Positions 1-6,665 of a stretch of DNA of 6,665 nucleotides are shown here, one piece after another; the first letter of the stretch is position 1, and each line of letters starts with the position of its first letter. Origin of the DNA: Rugosibacter sp. (GTDB lineage Bacteria > Pseudomonadota > Gammaproteobacteria > Burkholderiales > Rhodocyclaceae); the NCBI GenBank assembly GCA_030652715.1, contig JAUSQB010000195.1:1-6665 (forward strand), in the 5' to 3' direction. A model generated the notes under the pieces. The model saw only the letters and a list, made by a program, of their open reading frames with translations, made no database searches and was not told the origin of the DNA. The translations under genes and the position numbers were made by a program.

Positions 1-61
1 AAAGTCGGCGCTGGCGATACGCTGCGAAGCGGGTACTTTTCGGTGGCGGCGTGTTATCCAT
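1..61 (-). CDS. pepP: Probable start of Xaa-Pro aminopeptidase (aminopeptidase P), partial
   Basis: An ATG on the - strand at 61-59 opens an uninterrupted frame of 20 codons that leaves the window at base 1. It reads MDNTPPPKSTRFAAYRQRRL. Only 8 bases separate it from the murU stop, so it is probably the next gene of the amgK-murU operon. The FAAYRQRR stretch resembles the start of aminopeptidase P proteins, whose N-terminal domain usually opens with a Y/F-x-x-R-R motif. As I recall, pepP follows murU in many betaproteobacteria. That family removes N-terminal residues preceding proline in the cytoplasm, using two metal ions, but none of its catalytic domain lies in this window. There is no clear Shine-Dalgarno sequence, so translation may be coupled to murU. 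The identity rests on context plus a very short sequence; the existence of a gene here is more certain than its name. Confidence 0.45.
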   Translation of the reverse strand, partial: MDNTPPPKSTRFAAYRQRRL

Positions 62-69
62 GTCGGCGA

Positions 70-1784
<1,715 letters not shown>

Positions 1785-1800
1785 AAGCGGGTAGGAAATC

Positions 1801-1849
1801 TCATGCAAGCGCGCAGAAAGTTGCGCAAAAACCCATGGCGAAGTCCTCC
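1801..1849 (-). promoter_or_regulatory. Strong Shine-Dalgarno plus 11-codon ORF before amgK
   Basis: On the - strand, GGAGGA (1849-1844) is followed after 7 bases by an ATG at 1836, the best ribosome site seen in this window. The frame reads MGFCATFCALA and stops at 1801, 16 bases before the chosen amgK ATG. It could be a leader peptide that loads ribosomes for amgK through reinitiation. It could instead mark the real amgK start: the ATG sits in a GGG-TTTTT run, and loss of one base there would put it in frame with amgK, adding about 17 residues (M-G-F-A-Q-L-S-A-R-L and onward). The sequence alone cannot separate these. The strength of the Shine-Dalgarno site is seen directly; its role is inferred. 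Confidence 0.4.
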
Positions 1850-1862
1850 GGCCGGGGCGCAG

Positions 1863-1871
1863 TGTTAGAAT
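1863..1871 (+). promoter_or_regulatory. Possible extended -10 promoter for lptD
   Basis: TGTTAGAAT matches the extended -10 pattern TGnTATAAT at all but one position. Transcription would start near 1878 and leave a leader of about 70 bases before the lptD ATG. No convincing -35 box lies 16-18 bases upstream, where the sequence is GC-rich; extended -10 promoters can do without one. No sigma-E-like pair (GAACTT / TCTGA), as drives lptD in E. coli, was found by eye. Confidence 0.35.
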
Positions 1872-1885
1872 CCAAAATTCTAGCA
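1863..1885. repeat. Inverted repeat in the amgK/lptD divergent region
   Basis: TGTTAGAAT (1863-1871) and ATTCTAGCA (1877-1885) are reverse complements at 8 of 9 positions, separated by the 5-base spacer CCAAA. The inner six bases of each arm (TAGAAT/ATTCTA) match perfectly. Each arm reads as an extended -10 element, one on each strand and pointing at the other, so the symmetry may come from overlapping face-to-face promoters. It could equally be the operator of a dimeric regulator, or a weak hairpin. The repeat is seen directly; the function is inferred. Confidence 0.6.
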
Positions 1886-1904
1886 TCGGTCAGCAAGGTG
1901 TTTA
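1877..1904 (-). promoter_or_regulatory. Probable sigma-70 promoter for amgK-murU
   Basis: On the - strand, TAAACA (1904-1899, four of six matches to TTGACA) is followed after 16 bases by TAGAAT (1882-1877, five of six matches to TATAAT). The -10 box is preceded by TGC, making it an extended -10. Transcription would begin near 1870, leaving about 34 bases before the strong Shine-Dalgarno-linked ATG at 1836 and about 85 before the amgK ATG at 1784. It would exclude the ATG at 1886 as the amgK start. Confidence 0.45.
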
Positions 1905-1946
1905 TTCAGCACTGCTGTGCCGCTACATTTTGATAAAAGATACGGC

Positions 1947-4697
1947 ATGCCTTTTTGCAATCGCGGACCATTCCATCGACGACGCCTAGTTGACCTGCTG
2001 GCAATGGGTTTGAGCCTGCTGACTACAGCCGCAGCTGCGGGTGCCGTGGAGTCGTTACCTAAGTTGCGGGTGGATCCGGCGTTAGTGGGCGGGGAAGTTT
2101 CGCCAGCCACAGCAGCAGAAGATTCTGCGATAACCCCGGCAGCAACCCCGGCACTCACTGTGGTGGATATGCCGCAAGTGGGTGCAGTACCTGTTCCTGT
2201 ACCCGCCGAAACTGCGGCTATTTCTCCTGCTACTTCCGCGCCCCAGCCGCGAGCCGTAGCCTCTCTGCCTCGCACAGTAGCTGCTAAAGCCGCTACTACC
2301 GTAGCCACGGCTAAATCCTTGCCTCCTTTGCTCGTTGATCCTGCGCTGTTGGGGGGTAGCGAGGCCACGCTTATGGCGGCCCCGTCATCTGCATTGCGAG
2401 AGCCACCACAGGTGGCCGCGCAGCCCGCTCTGGCATCGACCTATTCAGCGCATGTGGCTGCCGGCGTGTTACCAGGGCCACGTCTTAAGTCCACAGGCAA
2501 GCTTTTGGCTCATGCCACAGCGCCGGATGAACTGTTGCCCACATTTATCACGGCGGACAACATGACCGGCCAAACGGATGAAAAAATGGTGGCCGAGGGC
2601 AATGTTGAACTGCGTCGGCGCAGCGCGGTACTTAAAAGTGACCGCCTGACCCATTGGACAGCGAGCGATGAGGTGGAAGCCGAAGGTAATGTTGATCTGA
2701 CCAACGAAGGGGATCGCATTCGCGGGCCCAGGTTGCGCATGAAGCTGGGTGAGAACACAGGCTTTTTTGAGCAACCAGAGTACCAGATACGGCGCCCTCA
2801 AACGGGCACGCCGCCGGTGTTATGGACTGCCGGTGAGGAGCCTGCCGGGCAGCTGACCACGGGGCAGGGTACGGCTTCACGTCTCGATTTTGAAGGTAAG
2901 GGAAAATATCGTCTGACGGATGCCACTTACAGCACCTGCACGCCGGCAGCAGGTGATTCGCCCGACTGGTTTGCGCGCACCTCCAGTCTGCGGCTTGACT
3001 ACGCTGAACAAGAGGGTGTGGCAAACAATGCCACGTTGTATTTTAAAGGCGCTCCCATCCTATATTCGCCGTGGCTGAGTTTCTCGCTCAATAATGAGCG
3101 TAAAAGCGGTTTGCTGACGCCAACGATGGGTTCAACCACGCGGGGCGGCTTTGAGTTTACTCAGCCGTTTTATTGGAATATCGCACCCAACAGGGATGCC
3201 ACCATTGCACCACGTGCCATTGCCAAGCGCGGTGTGTTGTGGAATGGCGAATATCGTTATCTTGAGCCAACCTACAGCGGCACATTGATGGGCCAACTGT
3301 TGCCTAATGACCGTCTGGAAGACAAGCGTCGCAGCGCCTATTCCTTCAGGCACGATCAAGCCTTGGGTTATGGCGTGAGTGGTTCGCTGAATTTAAATGG
3401 GGCCTCTGACGGTACCTACTTCAGTGATCTGTCCAGTAATTCGTCCATCATTGCGCAAACCAATTTGTTGCGCCAGGGAACCTTGAGCTACGGTGCCAGC
3501 TGGTGGTCGGTCCGCGTGTTGGCGCAAAGTTACCAAACGTTGCAAGATCCGGCCTTGCCGCCAGTGACCACACCCTATAAACGGCTTCCCCAGGTTAACG
3601 TCAACGCCCACCGTGGCGATTTGCCGCTGGGCATGAGCTTTGTCTTCGCTGGCGAGAATGTGAACTTTAGCCATCCTATCCTGACCGAAGGCCGACGCTT
3701 TACGCTGTACCCGCAAATTTCATGGCCTTTGCAGACGGCGGCGTTTTACGTCACACCCAAAATCGGCTTGCACTCGACACGTTATCGTTTAGATCAACAA
3801 GGGCCAAGCGTGCCGGATAACATCACGCGCACTGTACCGATTGCCAGTATCGATAGCGGAGTGACATTCGAGCGGCCGCTGAACTGGTTTGGCACAGCAT
3901 TAACGCAAACGCTCGAACCGCGTCTGTTCTATTTATATATTCCCAAACGCGATCAAGGCCAGATTCCGGTTTTTGATAGTACGCTGGCAGACTTTAATTT
4001 TGCGCAAATTTTTTCCGAGAACCGTTATGTCGGAGGGGATCGTATCAATGATGCCAATCAGGTAACGGGCATGTTGACGTCACGCTTGCTTGATCCGGAA
4101 AGTGGTGCCGAAATTCTGCGCGCGGCCTTTGGGCAGCGGCTTTACTTCACCACCCAGCGTGTGGGTTTGCCTGACGAGGTTTTGCGCAGCGATCGGCAGA
4201 CTGACCTCTTGGGTGCATTTTCCGGGCGAGTGCTGCCCAAGACTTATGTCGATGCGGGTGTGCAGTACAACACGCGACTGGGCCAACTGGAGCGGTTGAA
4301 TATCAATGGCCGTTACCAACCTGAAATTGGCAAGCTATTGAATGCAGGCTATCGCTACACGCGAGACCAGCTCGGCCAGTTTGACGTTTCCGGTCAGTGG
4401 CCGCTGGGCGGTGGCTGGCATGGGGTGGGCCGCTACAACTATTCAACCAAAGAAAAGCGGTTGGTAGAATCTGTTGCCGGGCTTGAGTATGATGGCGGTT
4501 GCTGGGTTGGCCGAGTGGTTGTGCAACGGCTGGCAACGCAAACGGAGCGTGTGAATTCATCGCTCTTTTTCCAGCTGGAATTAAACGGTTTTGCACGCCT
4601 TGGCTCCAACCCTCTGGAACTGCTGAAACGGGCAGTCCCTGGTTACGGTGTTATTAACCAGAACACGGGTTCGCCAGAGGACTCTTTTTCTCCCTGA
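1947..4697 (+). CDS. lptD: LPS-assembly protein LptD (outer-membrane LPS translocon)
   Basis: LptD (also Imp/OstA) is the outer-membrane beta-barrel that, with the lipoprotein LptE, inserts lipopolysaccharide into the outer leaflet. From the ATG at 1947 it has 916 residues. A signal peptide comes first: basic start with RRR at 11-13, hydrophobic LLAMGLSLLTTAAAA, AGA cleavage site near residue 33. An Ala/Pro/Val/Thr-rich linker follows (about 34-195), then the periplasmic LptA-like domain starting at LPTFITADNM (197-206) with the EGNVELRR and EGNVDLTNEGD repeats. The barrel domain begins near GAPILYSPWLSF (368-379) and continues to the C-terminus. With about 130 residues more than E. coli LptD (784), most of the surplus is in the linker. 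The mature protein has only two cysteines, C331 and C852. The frame also opens at GTG 1917, but this would put ten residues before the signal peptide. Upstream AAAAGA is only a weak ribosome site. Confidence 0.95.
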   Translation: MPFCNRGPFHRRRLVDLLAMGLSLLTTAAAAGAVESLPKLRVDPALVGGEVSPATAAEDSAITPAATPALTVVDMPQVGAVPVPVPAETAAISPATSAPQPRAVASLPRTVAAKAATTVATAKSLPPLLVDPALLGGSEATLMAAPSSALREPPQVAAQPALASTYSAHVAAGVLPGPRLKSTGKLLAHATAPDELLPTFITADNMTGQTDEKMVAEGNVELRRRSAVLKSDRLTHWTASDEVEAEGNVDLTNEGDRIRGPRLRMKLGENTGFFEQPEYQIRRPQTGTPPVLWTAGEEPAGQLTTGQGTASRLDFEGKGKYRLTDATYSTCTPAAGDSPDWFARTSSLRLDYAEQEGVANNATLYFKGAPILYSPWLSFSLNNERKSGLLTPTMGSTTRGGFEFTQPFYWNIAPNRDATIAPRAIAKRGVLWNGEYRYLEPTYSGTLMGQLLPNDRLEDKRRSAYSFRHDQALGYGVSGSLNLNGASDGTYFSDLSSNSSIIAQTNLLRQGTLSYGASWWSVRVLAQSYQTLQDPALPPVTTPYKRLPQVNVNAHRGDLPLGMSFVFAGENVNFSHPILTEGRRFTLYPQISWPLQTAAFYVTPKIGLHSTRYRLDQQGPSVPDNITRTVPIASIDSGVTFERPLNWFGTALTQTLEPRLFYLYIPKRDQGQIPVFDSTLADFNFAQIFSENRYVGGDRINDANQVTGMLTSRLLDPESGAEILRAAFGQRLYFTTQRVGLPDEVLRSDRQTDLLGAFSGRVLPKTYVDAGVQYNTRLGQLERLNINGRYQPEIGKLLNAGYRYTRDQLGQFDVSGQWPLGGGWHGVGRYNYSTKEKRLVESVAGLEYDGGCWVGRVVVQRLATQTERVNSSLFFQLELNGFARLGSNPLELLKRAVPGYGVINQNTGSPEDSFSP
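2052..2093 (+). repeat. Repeated peptide motif in LptD linker, copy 1
   Basis: These bases encode SLPKLRVDPALVGG, residues 36-49 of LptD (numbered from 1947), directly after the signal peptide. The motif recurs 88 residues later with 11 of 14 residues identical. The two DNA copies match at only about 28 of 42 positions, and several shared residues use different codons, so the peptide appears better kept than the DNA. Confidence 0.7.
2316..2357 (+). repeat. Repeated peptide motif in LptD linker, copy 2
   Basis: These bases encode SLPPLLVDPALLGG, residues 124-137 of LptD, matching copy 1 at 11 of 14 residues. A shared PQV further on (residues 76-78 and 154-156) hints that the copies are what remains of a longer duplication of roughly 80-90 residues, with later insertions or losses. 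Its role is unknown; a short conserved motif in an otherwise loose periplasmic linker could be a docking site. Confidence 0.7.
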
Positions 4698-4726
4698 CCC
4701 TGGATGTTGAGTACTCTTATTATTCT

Positions 4727-6049
4727 ATGAATATTCGTTCGCCATTCGCTGTTGCCCTGATCTTCATTGCTGTGCTGCAGCTGCCAGTGTCTGCTTATGC
4801 GAGATCAACCGCTCCGGTGGAAATAGATCGCATCGTCGCAGTTGTTAATGATGAAGTCATTACGTTGCAAGAGCTGAAAAGTCGGTTGGCCAGCATTGAG
4901 CGCCAGATGCATGAGCAGAATGTGGCGCTCCCCCCGAGGCATGTGATTGAGCGACAAATGCTCGATCGCATGATTTCTGATCGTGTGCAGCTGCAAGACG
5001 CCAAAGAAAGCGGATTAAGCGTGACGGATGGTGAGCTGGACGATACCATCCAGCGTATTGCTGCGAGCAATAAATTAACCTTGACCGCATTTCGTGAGGC
5101 ACTTGAAAAAGACGGCATCAGCTGGGGCAGGTTTCGCGAAGAGATACGCAGTGAAATCACGCTGGCACGGTTGCGCGAACGAGAAGTAACCCGCCGTACT
5201 TCCATCTCGGATGGCGAAATCGATAACTATATCAACAATCCCGACAGTGGCGCTAAAAGTGACAACGTTGCGGTCAATATTTCGCACATCGTGTTGCGGG
5301 TTCCGGAAAACCCTACGCCGGATCAGTTGATGAGGATTGGCGTGCGTGCGCAATCAGCGCTGGATCAGATTCGGCGCGGCGAAGATTTTGCCAAGATTGC
5401 CGCAAGCTTTTCGGAAGCGCCTGATGGACTCAAGGGCGGTGCGCTAGGATTGCGTCCGCTGGATCGTTTGCCAGAGCTTTATGCGGACACCGTAAAAAAA
5501 TTACAGCCTGGCGAAGTGAGTGATGTCCTGCGCAGCCCTGCGGGTTTTCACATCATCAAACTGACCGAAAAGCACGCGGGCGAAATCAATCCGCTGGCTG
5601 TGGCCACCAAACAAACGCATGCTCGGCATATCTTGATCAAAGTGAATGAGCTGGTGTCTGCGGCAGAGGCTGAGCACACAATGCTGTCACTCAAAGAGCG
5701 ACTGGATAATGGTGCGGACTTTGCCGATCTGGCGCGCCAGTATTCAAATGACTTGTCTGCGTCTAAAGGCGGCGATTTAGGTTGGTTGTACGCAGGAGAT
5801 ACCGTCCCCGAGTTTGAAGCGGCCATGGACGCCCTGCAGATAAATCAGGTGAGCGCGCCCGTACAGTCTCCTTTTGGCTTTCACCTGATTCAGGTGCTGG
5901 AACGACGCACAGGTGAGCTGAGCATCGAGCGTCAGCGCATGATTGCGCGCCAGGTATTGCGCGAACGCAAAGCCGACGAGGTGTATCAGGATTGGGTTCG
6001 GCAACTGCGCGACCGCGCCTATGTTGAAGATCGACTCGAAGACCTTTAA
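4727..6049 (+). CDS. surA: Periplasmic chaperone / peptidyl-prolyl isomerase SurA
   Basis: SurA binds unfolded outer-membrane proteins in the periplasm and hands them to the BAM complex; LptD is among its known clients in E. coli. The 440 residues are close to the E. coli length (428). They begin with a Sec signal peptide ending in AYA near residue 25. The chaperone N-domain starts with [15 protein letters not shown] (32-46). The first parvulin domain spans about 184-282 ([25 protein letters not shown]), the second about 297-394 ([25 protein letters not shown]), followed by a C-terminal helical tail. I see no cysteine. In E. coli the second parvulin domain carries the isomerase activity; activity here cannot be judged by eye. 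The gene starts 29 bases after lptD with no terminator between and no good Shine-Dalgarno site, so it is probably co-transcribed and perhaps coupled to lptD. Confidence 0.95.
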   Translation: MNIRSPFAVALIFIAVLQLPVSAYARSTAPVEIDRIVAVVNDEVITLQELKSRLASIERQMHEQNVALPPRHVIERQMLDRMISDRVQLQDAKESGLSVTDGELDDTIQRIAASNKLTLTAFREALEKDGISWGRFREEIRSEITLARLREREVTRRTSISDGEIDNYINNPDSGAKSDNVAVNISHIVLRVPENPTPDQLMRIGVRAQSALDQIRRGEDFAKIAASFSEAPDGLKGGALGLRPLDRLPELYADTVKKLQPGEVSDVLRSPAGFHIIKLTEKHAGEINPLAVATKQTHARHILIKVNELVSAAEAEHTMLSLKERLDNGADFADLARQYSNDLSASKGGDLGWLYAGDTVPEFEAAMDALQINQVSAPVQSPFGFHLIQVLERRTGELSIERQRMIARQVLRERKADEVYQDWVRQLRDRAYVEDRLEDL

Positions 6050-6665
6050 GCCCATTGTCGTTACCTCGGGCGAGCCTGCGGGTATTGGGCCGGAGCTCTG
6101 CTTGCAGCTTGCCGTGCGCTCGTGGCCTGTGCCCCTCGTGGTACTCGGTGATCGAGACTTGTTAGCCAGCCGTGCGCGCATGCTCGGACTGGATATTGGT
6201 GCCCTGGAGATTTTGCATCTGCCGCTAGCTGCTTCGGCCATTGCCGGACAGCCGAATGTGGCTAATGCCCGCTATGTGTTGCAACTGCTGGACAGGGCAC
6301 TGGCCGGTTGCATCGCGGGAGAATTTTCGGCCATGGTGACGGCCCCCGTACATAAGGGCATCATCAACGATGCCGGGATTGCGTTTACCGGGCATACAGA
6401 ATATCTGGCCGAACACACAGGCACCCCACGGGTTGTGATGTTATTGGCGGGTGCCGGTTTGCGCGTGGCATTGGCCACCACTCACTTGGCGCTCAAAGAT
6501 GTTCCAGCGGCCATTACACAAGCCAGCCTGGAATCAACGCTACGCATTTTGCATAAGGATTTGCAGAGTAAATTCGGCATCGCTCAGCCGCGCATTCTGG
6601 TCGCCGGCTTAAATCCCCATGCGGGCGAAGGCGGGCATATGGGGCGTGAAGAAATCGATGTCATT
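6021..6665 (+). CDS. pdxA: 4-hydroxythreonine-4-phosphate dehydrogenase, partial
   Basis: PdxA oxidises 4-phosphohydroxy-L-threonine with NAD in the deoxyxylulose-phosphate-dependent pathway to pyridoxal phosphate, in the cytoplasm. The window holds the first 215 codons (family about 330), in frame to the last base. Visible signatures are [11 protein letters not shown] (15-25), [32 protein letters not shown] and [14 protein letters not shown]155 and H200 match two of the three metal-binding histidines; the third falls beyond the edge. The stretch between GIGPE and the VHKG motif seems roughly 15 residues shorter than my recollection of E. coli PdxA. The ATG at 6021 ([11 protein letters not shown]) lies inside surA, overlapping its end by 29 bases in another frame, with no clear Shine-Dalgarno site. 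A TTG at 6024 is the only other nearby start. The same order, with rsmA/ksgA next, is common in proteobacteria. Confidence 0.93.
   Translation, partial: MLKIDSKTFKPIVVTSGEPAGIGPELCLQLAVRSWPVPLVVLGDRDLLASRARMLGLDIGALEILHLPLAASAIAGQPNVANARYVLQLLDRALAGCIAGEFSAMVTAPVHKGIINDAGIAFTGHTEYLAEHTGTPRVVMLLAGAGLRVALATTHLALKDVPAAITQASLESTLRILHKDLQSKFGIAQPRILVAGLNPHAGEGGHMGREEIDVI

Noticed and set aside
1917..1946. GTG at 1917 as the lptD start
   Set aside because: It would put ten residues including D and K ahead of the signal peptide and has no ribosome site at proper spacing; the ATG at 1947 gives a normal Sec signal.
1977..2046. Twin-arginine-like R-R-R-L-V-D in the LptD signal peptide
   Set aside because: It lacks the full Tat consensus, and LptD is an unfolded Sec/SurA/BAM client; three arginines are a normal basic start of a Sec signal.
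1880..2368. A 162-codon frame on the - strand opposite the LptD linker
   Set aside because: It is Ala/Gly/Thr/Ser-rich low complexity, as expected opposite a GC-rich Ala/Pro linker. It has no recognisable motif and would run into the amgK promoter. I treat it as a shadow of lptD.
4681..4726. Possible terminator between lptD and surA (CTTTTTCTCC and the palindrome GAGTACTC)
   Set aside because: The T-run comes before the lptD stop and has no GC-rich stem ahead of it. The 8-base palindrome at 4709-4716 has no loop or following T-run, so neither forms an intrinsic terminator.
4795..5205. A 136-codon Ser/Arg-rich frame on the - strand opposite surA
   Set aside because: No domain, no ribosome site and biased composition; surA in the other strand is clearly the conserved gene.

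Overview
This window looks like an ordinary chromosomal segment of a Gram-negative proteobacterium, most likely a betaproteobacterium (Nitrosomonadales- or Burkholderiales-like). The reasons are gene content and order: lptD-surA-pdxA on the + strand, diverging from amgK-murU on the - strand with what looks like the start of an aminopeptidase P gene behind them. I recall this arrangement from betaproteobacterial genomes. No reading frame is broken across the main genes, and I see no mobile elements, CRISPR array, tRNA or rRNA. Coding density is very high: the only gene-free gap longer than 30 bases is the divergent intergenic region, about 160 bp (1785-1946).

Left arm (- strand, 1784 down to 1). 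amgK and murU encode the two steps that return MurNAc to UDP-MurNAc, the cell-wall recycling shunt that bypasses de novo UDP-MurNAc synthesis. They are joined by a TGATG stop/start overlap. Eight bases past the murU stop, a further ATG opens 20 codons that run off the left edge, probably pepP. Central gap. It holds a near-perfect inverted repeat whose two arms each read as an extended -10 promoter element (TGnTAGAAT), pointing at each other. It also holds a strong Shine-Dalgarno sequence followed by an 11-codon ORF just ahead of amgK.

Right arm (+ strand, 1947 to 6665). lptD encodes the outer-membrane LPS translocon, here with an unusually long Ala/Pro-rich N-terminal linker and only two mature cysteines. 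surA encodes the periplasmic chaperone that helps fold outer-membrane proteins such as LptD. pdxA (vitamin B6 synthesis) overlaps the end of surA and runs off the right edge.

The window is thus an envelope-biogenesis locus: peptidoglycan recycling on one side, LPS export and its chaperone on the other, driven from one compact divergent promoter region. I did not find a new defence, mobile or biosynthetic system. The points worth a second look are the promoter architecture, the amgK 5' end, and the N-terminal extension and cysteine pattern of LptD.
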